Origin: Hypoxylon rubiginosum
Lineage: Eukaryota > Ascomycota > Sordariomycetes > Xylariales > Hypoxylaceae
Direction of reading: 5' to 3'
NCBI GenBank assembly: GCA_902806565.1
Contig: CADCXA010000006.1
Location: 2,418,001 to 2,482,000 of the forward strand
DNA: 64,000 nt
Below are positions 11,600-23,977 of the stretch, in pieces. The notes beneath the pieces were generated by a model. That model saw only the letters and a list, made by a program, of their open reading frames with translations, was not told the DNA's origin and did no database searches. A program made the position numbers and the translations under genes. How positions within the stretch are numbered: the first letter of the stretch is position 1; each line of letters opens with the position of its first letter.

Positions 11600-14500
11600 G
11601 ATTTATATATAAATGTTGAGTTCCGTCTCTTTTTTACTTTCCCTTTCCTCACTCGGGGCCGGTCAAGCTGACTTGACGCATGAGCAGCCCTCGAACCTGA
11701 TTCGTCCTTCACCGGAGCTTCGAGTTCGTGTAAATTAAGTCGACGATGGTTGATTGGCGATTACTTTGAATTTCTCTACACGTTGTTGAAGAAGAGAAAA
11801 TTCGATCAAATCCGTTTAGTAGCCCGAAACTCAACCTCCACAAGCCCCGAACGATTCATGTCACGGCTCCGGATAGACGTAACGCTCGAGCTGGTACGGG
11901 CGGTAATATGAAATCGGCCTCGACCCGCGACCGTGTGCTGTTGAGATCGAGCTTATGCAGGTTTGTCGTGCAGGGTGGACGCCGAATGGGCCTCGATTCC
12001 AAGATTTTCGTTGGACAAAACGAACAATTGGTCGAGAGGAAACAAGATTCAGGAAGTTTCAAAGAGATCTTGTGGTCTAAAGGTCGGTGAGGAGGTTCTC
12101 TTGGGCGTTCAGGGCGTTGCAACCTGTGTCTCGAATGGGTGGATGTTATTACAGCCCCTGTAAGTGAACCCCTGGCTGCGCTATGCACGGGCAACCCACT
12201 CAAGTCGGTTCGCTTACCTACTTCCTCAGCCACCCTACACGGATGTTCGATGCTTGGTGTACGGCATACACACAAGGCACAACGGCATTCCAAACCTCCC
12301 TAGGCACGTTACACATTAGTTTAAGGGGTTCCACCTTGCAATGCTGCCAGCTACTATATTGAGCCTCATTTCCGGGAACAGGGGGCTTCGGTTCGGATAG
12401 GAGAACAGACCATGAGTTCGTGGAATTTATCTCACGATAAGCCTCCGGACATGAGGACTCGATAATGACTTTCATGCTGCGACATTGTGGCAACCTGCGT
12501 CACTCTCGCTAGCAGTACACATCGTCGATATTCTTGGCGATAAGTAAATAAATCTATCCCATTGGACCCGAATTCGTGGGTCAGCCGATCAGGGGCCTGG
12601 GGAGAGTTTCAAGAGGTATGCCGACCATCACTTGATACCGGAGATTTTTGAGTCCCATTAGCCGCCGGAGGTTCTACGCCTATAAACCTGTTTCTGCTGT
12701 TATAATATCGACAATGGCATCGATTAATTCTAGTAGTTTTCATCTGGTACAAGACTCTATCGACATTGGCGTTTTCTCTTTATGATCTTTATGATGCGAT
12801 GCTACGAAGTGATTGGTGCACAAGCGGATCATGTTATGATGTAAATTAGATGTACCAAGGATTTTCGGCAACATTGAAGGCCGGATAGGCCCGAGGAAAA
12901 AACGGCATAAGATGAACAAGTGTCCTGCCGAGCCATTGAATGCTTCACATTCTACATGCGCCAATATGCAAAGAATACAAGTTCGCACTAATGCCACAAG
13001 AGAGACTCCATTAGGTACCTTCGTGGGAATCCTGCTGACCGAGAGGATATGTGCTAGGAGAACGCTAGCTTGCTGACAGCTCCCTAAAGACCTGTAGATT
13101 GACTGCACGAGTACGATAGATCATAAGGGTCGTCATTTAGTCAAATTGCTCATTGAACACTTAGCCGCTGCTATCACCGATCAGGAACCCCAGATACAGA
13201 TCTAATTACCCCAATGGGGGATCAGCAAGACGAACTAGAAAAGTAATGAGGTGCACGAGATGACGTTCAATCTGACAGTGGCCCTATCACGATAACCAGT
13301 GCAGTGGCCATAACGAGCAAATATCATGTAATGAGGAACAAGGTGCATGGGTTGGTAACCCTGACAACCGTTCATTCATCATCTAACCATCCTTTGTTTT
13401 AACCTGGTCCATCTAGTTCGTGTGGTTCGTCTGGGGCTGGTTGGCTAATTGTGGCATAGCCGTCTGCGGTCACATCGGCTCTATTCAGATTAATGATTAG
13501 AAGACGTGGACGAATCTGGTTAAATCGAGAGGGAAAGCTGGTAAGTCGACTACCAAATGAGTCCCGATGCCTCTAGAATGCTAGAATGCTATCCAAGATT
13601 CTAAATAAGGAGACTGCAAAAAGGGGTCGAGTAGGAATTTAGTTCGAACATTACCCAGCTACTACTCTATGTACATACCTACACACACAGTACGTGAATG
13701 CACATATAATGCCCGTTCCTGACCTACCCCTTCTAGACAGCCCAGACAGCCCCGACGGTAGAGACGAGCTTCCAAGCCCCTTATGAGATACATCCCAGAT
13801 GCTCCGTATTTGCCCAGAGCAACTACAGCTGTAGTGGGGACAGGGGCTACTCGGATTGGCAAATCACCGGCCGATATGTGTCCTGCAAGGTACCCGTTCA
13901 GGCCGTGCCAGCCCAGCTAGGAAGGCTGCGCTATACTCGATCAGTTTAGAAGGCAGCTAGTGCTGTAAGGAAGGTCGATCGTGCAGCCTATTAGCGTTAC
14001 ATGGGGGCACTATCGGTATTAAAGCCAGGCACAGGCACAGGCACAGGCACAAGCATAAGCACAAGCAGGAGCTCTTCTCATCAACCGAACGTGGTGGTGC
14101 TAACGGTGTCGAAATTTGCTCTTTTCGGTCTACCATTCGCCCAGGTTCGGGTCATCGAAAATTGTGGCGTTCTTATTTAAATTATTTCTTTTCCCCCCAA
14201 GCGCATAAGGCGGCTAAGCGGTTACTACGCTGATAAAAGTAACAGAACAAATGCAAAACATTGGATGGGCATTTTATGGACGATGACATGTAACTATTGA
14301 TTGACACAGGAAGGACGGTGACGCCGCAATCCTTCAGACTGTACCATACAAATATAGGATGCGACAATGAGGAATCGTCATTTTAGAATATTCCACGTAC
14401 CACGGTAGTGCCGGGTTGAAACATCATGGTCGGAACAATAATGGTACTGTAAAGAGTTTTGGGCTGGCTGAATCCCACTGACACTACTGATTCGTATCGA

Positions 14501-16531
14501 TGCTTGACGGAGTGGCTGACTGAAAGCTCTCAAGAAGACAATGACCAGTGACCAGTGACTCCGTCATCAATGACCCCGTTACTCCAAGACAGCGTAAGCA
14601 AGATTCGTAGAAAGCTGCCATAATAGTCAATATTTGCGAGCCTCACAAGTGTTTTGACTTGAGTTTCCTATATCCTCCTTATTTGCACCGCCCGACCTGG
14701 AATACGAAGAGCTTCCTTTCTGCTTCATCTAGGTAAAATCTCTAACTCGTAAATTTATTTAATTTCCTACTGGCTAGAACCGAGTAGACCATCATCTGGT
14801 TTTACGTGCATACTGTATGTGCTAGGAGTATTTGAGAGCATACCTTAGCCTTTCGGGCCTTGAGCTACCACTTAATGATCATACTAGACCATTACTAGAC
14901 AGATGAGATCCCTATTCATAACTCTCTAGAGTTATTACCGCCAAGAAGCACAAGGAACAAGGGGGTTCAACGACAGAAACGAGTGGCTTCGCAATGGCAT
15001 TCAATATCAAAGAACAGATAATATTAGGTTCTCGTAATAGGCGCGCTAAACGATGTTCAATGTTTTGACGAAATGTTTCCCATTCGCACAGACTCTGGAG
15101 AGAACCATCCCTCAGTTCCCCTGGCTTTCTGCCCCTGTCTAGATCTCCAAGTCTGTGCACCCCCAAGACCAATAGGAGTATTTCGACATATTTCTAGCAT
15201 TAGCCAGGGCCGTTTAATTCATTCACCATTTCATAAGAAATTGGCCGCACATTCTGCTTCACATGATCTGTTCCCTATGTGAGTACCTCGATGAGCTTGA
15301 ATTAGATCAGCCTATCAAAATGATTATCGTACGTATGACACAACTATGGACAAATTATGCAAATTTCGATAATTATGATATAATTCCTTCGTACTTGACT
15401 TGTACCTAGGTAGCGTATGTGAGACTGGCCATATTTTGTTGTAGAACAGCAGCCACAGGTTTCCTAGATAATGATAGGATCGAGCAACCTTCTCCAAACT
15501 TCATTTGATCTAGATAATCACCTACCGAGTTGCGTGCTCAACATCAGATTGATAAGCGGTAGCATCCTGGTGTGAAAAAAGAAAGAGGACAAGACTGAAA
15601 TTTGCTAATGAAGATGTGCGAGGGAAAATTCTGATAGGAGTGATAGGAGTTGTCGACAAGACCCTGACACCGACATTTCCAACATTGGCCAATCATACGC
15701 CGACTACCCCGCTACCTGGCTCGGTTAAGGGTCTCTTGGGCCATCTGGTGCATGCAAGGCCATGCGAGGGCATGCGAGGGCGCGGGGGCAGCACACGACG
15801 TGTAATATGTAAAACTCCCACGTTCTCCAACGCTCTCCAACGACTACTACCCACGAAATATCGTGAACTGCCCTTTATCAACATCTGTGTTGTCCATCGC
15901 GTTACCCATCGTGCCACTTTTAGCTGTATCCTGCATGTGCTCATATGTGCTCATATGTGCCCATATGCCTGAAGCCCACAGGAGTGGATTTGGAGTTTGT
16001 CTTTGTTGGCCGCGGCCTCGCTAGCTAGACGGTAGTTCTTCCGCCGTAGCCGTCTAATTCCACATTTATTAAGGTCCAACGACCTCCGACCATCTGTCTC
16101 TGAATCTCTTCCTTCTGTGTGCTAAGTTGAACGTTGTGACCGAATCATAACATTGTGAGACTCGAAACCACATCCTAAATCAGATATATTCATCCTTCCT
16201 GAACCTACACGTAAATCTACACGTGCTACACCACTCTACCTCCTCTTGACAGGACGATCGCGCTTTAGGGCGGCGATCACCGCACCGTCAAGACGTTTTC
16301 CAATCTACTCAACTCGTACGTGTTGCTCCCTTCTTGACTCGGAGGGTCATGCCGGCATCTAACGTGGAATCACAGCGTCCATCATCCGTACGCAGGAGCC
16401 CGCTGCTCTGCCTCTCCCGGTTGCGCAGCGGACTTTGCCTTTACCCAGTAAAGGCCCTCTCCCGTATCGCCTAAAGAACCCCTAAATTCGCAATACTTGC
16501 GTAAAACAAACAAACAACCAAACGGCACATC
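11600..16531. other. Divergent intergenic region, 4.9 kb
   Basis: This stretch lies between the start codons of the LIM gene and the inositol synthase gene. It holds a hexanucleotide run (gcacag units, about 14026-14070), a tandem of about three units of tgctcatatg type at 15935-15967 and an exact TACCTAGGTA at 15403-15412. An E-box CACGTG lies at 16220-16225, about 300 bases before the INO1 start. No ORF with a recognisable domain is present on either strand. Confidence 0.5.
16220..16225. promoter_or_regulatory. CACGTG E-box upstream of inositol synthase
   Basis: A perfect CACGTG palindrome about 310 bases before the start codon. In budding yeast INO1 is driven by bHLH factors that bind E-box-containing elements; whether this applies here is unproven, and a six-base site can occur by chance. 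Confidence 0.3.
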
Positions 16532-18295
16532 ATGGCGCCACACGCTGAGACAGACTCGGGCTCCGCGAACGGTGATGGACGCTTCTCCGGCGAAAACACG
16601 ACTACCTCGCCAGCGAGCAACGGCAATCTCTTCGTAGTCAGCTCCCCCAACGTGGTGTACACGGACAGCGAGATCTTGTCCAAGTATACGTACCGAACCA
16701 CTAGTGTAACCCAGAACGGCGCTGGTAAGTATGTGGCCACGCCTAAAGAGACGGTGTACGACTTCAAGGTCGACCGCAAGATCCCCAAGGTCGGTATGAT
16801 GCTTGTAGGCTGGGGCGGCAACAACGGCACCACTGTGACCGCCGGTATCATTGCTAACCGCCGCGGCCTGGTCTGGGAGACTCGCGAAGGCCCCCGCGCC
16901 GCTAACTACTACGGGTCCGTCATCATGGGATCTACCATGAAGCTCGGTACCGACCCCCAGACCATGAAGGAGGTGAACATCCCGTTCCACGACGTTCTCC
17001 CCATGGTCCATCCTAACGATCTCGTCATCGGCGGCTGGGATATCAGCGGCATGAATCTTGCGAACGCTATGGACCGCGCCGCCGTACTCGAGCCTACCTT
17101 GAAAGCGCAGGTCAAGAAGGAGATGGCCCAGATGGTGCCCCTCCCGAGCATCTACTATCCCGATTTCATCGCCGCCAACCAGGAGGACAGAGCAGACAAC
17201 CTGATCCCCGGGAGCAAAGCTTCCACGGCCCATGTTGAGAAGATTCGCCAGGACATCCGGTAAGTCTTTGCGATAGACCTAAGATATAGAGCCCCTGCTA
17301 AATGCCCACGCACAGCGATTTCAAGGCGCAGAACAATTTGGACAAAGTAATCGTGCAGTGGACCGCAAACACCGAGCGGTACGCCGATATCATTCCCAAC
17401 GTCAACGACACGGCCGAGAACCTGCTCAAGGCCATCGAGCAGGGCCACGAGGAGGTCTCCCCGTCGACCGTCTTCGCGGTGGCCTGCATCCTGGAGAAGA
17501 CGCCATTCATCAACGGGTCTCCGCAGAACACCTTCGTGCCGGGCGCGGTCGAGCTGGCCGAGCAGCACGGGGCCTTCATCGGCGGCGACGACTTCAAGTC
17601 CGGGCAGACCAAGATGAAGTCGGCGCTCGTGGACTTCCTGATCAGCGCGGGCATCAAGCTGACGTCGATCGCGAGCTACAACCACCTGGGCAACAACGAC
17701 GGCAAGAACCTGAGCTCGCAGCGCCAGTTCCGGTCCAAGGAGATCTCCAAGTCCAACGTCGTCGACGACATGGTCGAGGCCAACAGCGTCCTCTATAAAA
17801 AGGGCGAGCACCCCGACCACACCGTCGTCATCAAGTACATGCCCGCCGTCGGCGACAACAAGCGCGCCCTCGACGAGTACTACGCCGAGATCTTCCTCGG
17901 CGGGCACCAGACCATCTCGTAAGCTACCCCTCTCCCTATTTCCCTATTCCCTGCAAGAAAAACCCTCACACTAACGCGCGCACCTTTCCCCTCCCGGCAG
18001 CCTCTTCAACGTGTGCGAGGACTCGCTCCTAGCGTCGCCGCTGATCATCGACCTGGTGCTGGTGACGGAGATGATGACGCGGATCGGGTGGAGGCAGTCC
18101 TCCCAGGCCGAGTACAGGGGCTTCCACAGCGTGCTCAGCATCCTGAGCTACATGCTCAAGGCGCCGCTGACCCCGCCCGGCACGCCCGTCGTCAACGCGC
18201 TCGCCAAGCAGCGCGGCGCCCTCACCAACATCTTCCGCGCCTGCGTCGGGCTCGAGCCCGAGTCCGACATGACGCTCGAGCACAAGCTGTTTTGA
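16532..18295 (+). CDS. INO1: myo-inositol-1-phosphate synthase
   Basis: NAD-dependent cyclisation of glucose-6-phosphate to inositol-1-phosphate, the first step of inositol and phosphatidylinositol synthesis in the cytosol. Model: join(16532..17259,17316..17918,18001..18295), 541 aa, near the yeast length of 533. Introns are 56 and 82 nt (GTAAGT...CACAG and GTAAGC...GGCAG) and the junctions restore IRQDIR-DFKAQNN and [14 protein letters not shown]. Visible family signatures are the dinucleotide-binding GWGGNNGTT (from about residue 93), the blocks around [30 protein letters not shown] and [13 protein letters not shown], and the C-terminal [15 protein letters not shown]. Exons 2 and 3 are very rich in G/C at third positions. 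The gene is convergent with the membrane-protein gene. Confidence 0.97.
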
Positions 18296-18891
18296 GGAAA
18301 AGGAGACGTGCTGGTAGTACTTGTCTAGGTAAGGTGGGTACTGTAGGTGCTTAAGGTATTGTTGGTTGAGGTCGTTGCTAAGGAGCGACTTTTCGTAGTC
18401 GTTTTTCCCGCACGCGCTGGGGCTGTCGACTTCACCGTTCTTACGCGGATTCGCTGCCCCCTTTACTTTTCTGCTTCAATTCGGTCACTTCCGCCACATA
18501 GGATGGCATTCAGGGAAGTTCTGCTCAACGCTTTTTAGTCGCGGGGATCTCAACATCCCGAGCATGGAGAGAAAGAAGTAGCTTCTGAGATGAATTGATT
18601 ATTGATTATTGGTATCTCTAAACCCAATAGCTCTAGTGTGCTCTCGGAGGCCAAACACTACCCCTTTTTATGTGCTAGAGCTCGTAAATGCAACATTGTG
18701 AGGTCTTTCTGCCTTTTTTCGATGGTATCTTGAACCATGCCTACCCGTAACGCCGCCGCTATGCTACAGCCGGAAAAAAAAAGGGTACATGCAAAACCGC
18801 AAAACAAATATGTGCAATGCAAAAAGCTATGCTGATCCACCGTAAAGGCCAGTCCTACTTCTGTCTCGATAGGAAGAGTAACCAACCCCCC
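18296..18891. other. Convergent 3' intergenic region
   Basis: Short shared 3' region between INO1 and the membrane-protein gene. It contains a ctaggtaaggtggg variant of the dispersed palindromic motif near 18325 and an A-run near 18775. No gene is supported. Confidence 0.5.
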
Positions 18892-21800
18892 TTACAACCA
18901 AGTGCGACCCCCGCTTAGCCTCTTGTAGCTGTTCCTGTACCGGCCGTGCCCGTGGGGCTCCAGTAGGTCGGAACCGCTCGCCTCGCTCTGCATGGTGTCC
19001 GGCCGCTTCCTCTTCCCCCCCTTCCTCCTGCTCTCGCCGGCCTGCTCGAAGAAGTAGTGGTTCGCCGCGGCCGAGTAGCCGACGCGCCACGGCACCACCA
19101 TCTCGCGTACGTCCGGGCCGTGGCCGCAGCTGCCCGCGAGCGCGCGGCTCGGCGGCGAGTTGACGGCCACGGCGAACAGGTTCTGCGGCTCGGTATAATC
19201 TGTTACGAGGCCGGCGCGGAAGAAGACGAGATAGACGAGGCAGGCGAGGTCGACGAGGAAGACGACGCCGAGGACCGGGTAGAAGATGCCGTGCCAGGCG
19301 CTGATGTGGGAGGAGGTGTACTGCTGCGTCCGCATCGAGACGCGGAAGGGCTCGCGGGCGCCGGGGTTCAGCTGGCCCGACAGCTCCGGGTCGGCCGCGT
19401 CCTCGAGGGCCTTGTAGATCCACTCCATGCGGTACGTGGAACCCAGGCTGCTGCTGATGAGGGTGGAGGAGGCGAGCACGGCGAGGGCCTCGGACATGGA
19501 GGGCAGGAGGGGGTCGAGCCGGGGCTCCCGCAGGATCAGGTTCGCGAGGATGCGGGCGTTGCTCGCGTTGTTGTTCTGCGTGCCGCCGTTGAGGTCCATC
19601 GACAGGCGCCACTGCTCGGCGACGTTGCGCCAGTCCGTCACGGGCCAGGGCGGGCTGCCGGTGTCGTTGTTGCCCGACCCGGCCGCGTATGAATTAGTGT
19701 CGGAGGCGTCCTCGCAGTGCGCCCGCATGTAGGCTCCCGAGATGCCCGAGACGTCGAATTCGGTCGAGCACTTGGGCGTCACCCACGACCGGAGCTCGCA
19801 GAGCGTGTAGTCGTCGACGAATCCCGACTTCGCCAGGATATAAACCGAGTCCGAGAGAGCGACGGTAGTGTTAGTAATCATATTAAAGTCGATCGGGTAC
19901 TGTTGGCAAATCCATGTTGTTAGTTAATCGTCCGAGCGGAACAAATAGGAATAGAGGCCGTACCAATTGGAAGACGGGCGGTCGTCGTTGATATTTCGGT
20001 CCCCATCTGAAGACATCATCCACCGCAGTTCTGTTTAGCCACTCGTCGTCGGTCGGTGGGGGCACGTCGTTGAACCAGTCATCGACCCCGATGCGCTGCC
20101 CGGGAATTTCGGTGAAGTTGGTTCGCGCATTCGGCCAGCGGGTGTAAACCAGGGGGGCTAGTTCGTCTCTGGCCATGTTGACGCACATGACGTTGACCAC
20201 GGGCGAGACGACGCTCGCACGGATCGAGTACTCGCCGACGCCTGCGAGGTCATCGGGCTGCAGGATGTCGTTCCGCGGGTCGGTCGCTGCCGCGTATACG
20301 CCCGGATGCGGCATCGCGAGCGTAACGTTGTTGATAATCCGGCTATGTTCCGCGAATGCGGACTCGGGCTGCCCGAACTCCTGTTCTATCCACGACGAGA
20401 CCATGGTGGTGTTGTCGAACAAGTTGTGCTTGCCGTTCGGTCTTCCCCCTAAGTAATCAATAGTCGAGGTCCCGTTCTCGTGGATGGATTGCCATTCGCT
20501 CCTGATAGGGTGTCATTAGCGGTCTAAGACTCATGCGAGATGGAAGAAGCAGCGTCTTACATGAATGTCAGCAAGTTGTGATACGACTGACCCGAATACT
20601 GAACGTCGAGACAGGAGGGTGCGGAGTTGTACGGATCCATGGTCTTGTCAATAGGCGTCGTACAGGCTGTCTTGATATAAAAGGGGTTGGCATAGCTTGC
20701 TCTTACTAGCCCATCTAACTCCCGGGATTCCCAATCCCCATATTTCAACTTGGGGCTCACCATAGCATCCGACGCAGTGGTATAGAACATGGAGCAGATT
20801 GTTGCGGATAGGGTCAGGACGCCCAGCAGAGTCACCGCAGCATAAGGGATACCCTCCCAATATGTTAGGAGGGAACCAGGTTGCTAAGATGATGGCCATC
20901 CTATTAGAAACAAAATACAGACCATCGAAGGAGTCCGGCAGTTCAACTTACAATAACCCAGTTTCTCATCGTCATCTCGGCCAGCGTCACCCCTTTTGCC
21001 TTCCGAATAAAAGCCCTTCGTGTTAGAATCTGCCCAAGCAGGGCAACAAAAACGGTGACGAACGACAATTCAATCGTCTTGGCGGCTAGTGTGCAGAGGA
21101 GCGTCGCTGTGGAGGGTGATATTTTCCATCCTTCCCTAGAGGATATACCTCTTCCATAACGAGGCTGGTAAATAGAGACTACGAGCCACAAACCGCTCAT
21201 AATTGTGGAATAAATCGACAATAGGGTCAGGATTATATACGTCCAGCTGCAGTGCCTGATATATACGTCGCGCCTAGAAGCGCAATCCAATGGCGGCCGT
21301 TCTATGAGCATCTATCAGGAATGGGACAAATCATGTTAGGGCCACGAGGCAGATCGAACGTACCATACTTCTCGGCAAGGTGCTCGAGGCTATCACCACC
21401 ACCCTCGGTGTCGTACATATGGTCGGTGGCTTGATGGGCCATATCTACCTGAGCCATAGGAAAGTTCTCCATGTCGCGATCCATTGGTGGATCCATTGGC
21501 GGAGCCGTCGTGTCGTCGCCGATTGTATCGTACTCCTTAGCCGGGGACGACTTGTTCTTGTTCAACATCGCCGATGACAGAGAACGGCTTAGAATTTCCT
21601 TGAACTTTGTGCGCCTCATGGCACCTCGTTTCTGGGTGGTAGAATCGCCTGTTGGGCCACCAGCCGAATCGCCAGCAGAAATGACTACTTCCGTTACGCC
21701 ATGGTAAGGTGGTCTGAGCACGAGGTCCCCATTGGCCTGCCGGGTTCTTGCCGCCATTATGGGCTTAATGTGAGAGGTCTGCCTCGGCAATGAAGGCCTT

Positions 21801-22036
21801 CTGCCATGTTCGTTTGTAGTTGATGGACGACGGTGTTCCTCTACCATTTCGGGTGACGACAGCGGCGGTGGTGACACCGGGGGTGAAATTTGAGGGTCTG
21901 GACGAGTAAAGTTGGTCTCATCATGACCAAAAAAGTCCTCGCGACTGTCACGCCAGGGTGAAAATGTCGACGGCAGATAGTAAGGCGTTGCGTCGTCCTC
22001 ACCGAGCTCATCGGAGTGCCGCGATTCCTTATCCAT
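18892..22036 (-). CDS. Fungal four-helix membrane protein with long glycosylated loop, function unknown
   Basis: Model: complement(join(18892..19899,19964..20501,20561..20883,20952..21301,21364..22036)), 963 aa; all four introns (59-68 nt) have GT-AG ends and the frame holds throughout. The N-terminal about 225 residues are polar, Pro/Ser-rich and cytosolic-looking. Hydrophobic helices follow: around SWTYIILTLLSIYSTIMSGL, around TLLCTLAAKTIELSFVTVFV, around YAAVTLLGVLTLSATICSMF, and one late helix around GIFYPVLGVVFLVDLACLV. Between helices three and four lies a loop of several hundred residues with many N-x-S/T sites and paired cysteines, probably extracellular. The layout matches a widespread Pezizomycotina family that I recognise by pattern (a YTTASDAxVSPKLK block after helix three) but for which I know no function. 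Confidence 0.88.
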
Positions 22037-23579
22037 CGTTCATACCTTAGGTACTGTCCGTACCTAGGTAGGCATATGTAGTCGTCGTGATGCTCTATAT
22101 GGACATTAGAGTATGGAAATTTAATGGTGAATGGCGATAGTAACGGGTAGGGAATAGGCAAGAAGGCGGAGAGAATAGCAAACACCATACACAAACTGTA
22201 GGGCACGACAGACAGCAGGCTAGAGCGGGTAGAACAATGTGATTTCGTTTGCACTCACGTTTTCATCGGCCACCCAACCACCACCGAGCAGGATCCAAGA
22301 TGGACAAAAAAAAAAAAAAGAACTCGGTGGAGAAATAGGATTCCGACCAGGGTGTGGCAGAGCAGAGACTTGGGTAAAGAAGATATGTGTTGCTGGTTAG
22401 TGGCATCAAAGTACGGCTCAAAAGTGCGGTAGCGTTGACGATCTTTGTACATGTAATACTTGCGCAGTTCTTATTGCGGTTTACTCGCTAAACCCCCCAG
22501 CTCATAACAAGTGCCAGCAATGACACTGCCCAGACTACCGGGGGCATCTGCAATTGCCTATTGCTCGAAAACTAAGATCTTTTTGCTTACATCAGAGCTC
22601 GGAATCTGCTTCTTCCAACAGATAAAGAGAGGTACACACCAAAACCACGCCTTCATGTTTGCCATCAGAATATACCAATAACAATGAGACTCCATCCTTT
22701 CTTCCTTCAGAGCTAGAGCTGTCGGGTAGCTACGTAATAGTCCCCTTACCTGGCACGTGCTTAGTATGTACCTATACCTTAGGTAGATAAGTTATTAAAA
22801 ACTCACGGTTGTTGGCCATGTGTCCCATGGATATGTACTATGTAAGTGGTCAAAGCAAGGGCCAGAATACCGGGCTTGAGGGTTCGAACCGGATTGTGGG
22901 ATCCGGGTTGAATCCAAACCAAACCAAACCCAAAAGAAAAAAGAAAAAAGAACAAGAGCTTGCAAAAAGTTCAGCACTGCCACTGCCACCAACGTGAGTA
23001 ACGTACCTACCTAGGTAGGCTTGCATGGGGTTTGCTGGAAAGTCTGCCGTAATCCGTAGCTCCAATGGCCCCCGGTCCCCCGTCCGCTCCGTCTACTGGT
23101 CAGTCTCATTTCTAAAAACAGAACATTACGTCCACCCTAAACTCACCCTACTAAACTGCATGAGCCTCATCATATCATTGAAGGATCATTTTCCCACATG
23201 TCCCATTCGCAAGACAGTTCAGCCAATGGGCATGTATTCCATAAATCCTTTCCCTTACTGCAAGCATGCAAGCAAGATGGGATGGGATACATTATATTCC
23301 TACCTAGCCTTAGGTAAGGTATATAATCCTACGCCTCATAGAAGCCATAGAAGCTAGGAAGCCGACATGGGGGGGTTCGAGAGCTAGAGCAGCCAAGCAA
23401 CCAAGGCGACATGAACATCCCTATTTCCTCCAATCTGGTATTTCGGTAAGCCACAAACCCCTTCTTTCGGTTGCATCATCAAGCTGTGGCGCACCACATT
23501 AATGCCCACACTGAGCCATCATTGGCGCGATAAAGAGCCATCCAGCCGCCAACACTGCGATTTTAACAGACTCGCTTAA
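22037..23579. other. Intergenic region leading into the AT-rich block
   Basis: Contains two exact copies of the TACCTAGGTA palindrome (22061-22070, only 25 bases from a start codon, and 23008-23017), an A-run near 22308-22319, and a GGTTCGAACC sequence at 22881-22890. No supported gene. Composition turns sharply A+T-rich after about 23,580. Confidence 0.5.
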
Positions 23580-23845
23580 TTAAACATTTTGTTATTTTAA
23601 CCAGACCGTTTAGTTTCGGGTTAATCGAGACACTTAAATAATATAAGGGATTTTTATTTTAATAAAAATAAAAGTTTTTATTTAACGTTATATACTACCG
23701 CTTTTTATATAAATATATATAAAAAATTAAAATTAATATATAAAATTTATTTTAATAAAAATAAATTTAATATTAATATTTAAATTAAAATTAAAAAACT
23801 TATTATAATAATTTAATAAAAACCTTATTTATAAAATAATTTTTT

Positions 23846-23977
23846 AAAATATTTTATTATTATTAAATATATAAAATATTAAGTTTTATAAAAATATATT
23901 ATTTAAATATTTATATTAATATATTAATATATAATATTTATATATACTTATAATAAAATTATTATATAATAATTATT
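23846..23977. repeat. Left LTR-like direct repeat, fully RIP-mutated copy
   Basis: Aligns with 31454-31585 at a constant offset of 7608 bases. From about 23,871 to 23,974 every difference I checked is a C-to-T or G-to-A change relative to the right copy, without gaps. The first about 20 bases align only with small gaps, so the left edge is approximate. This pattern cannot arise from random A+T sequence and shows that the copy was once the same sequence. Confidence 0.82.

Noticed and set aside
22881..22890. GGTTCGAACC, like a tRNA B box
   Set aside because: No A box, acceptor stem or anticodon arm can be folded on either strand around it.
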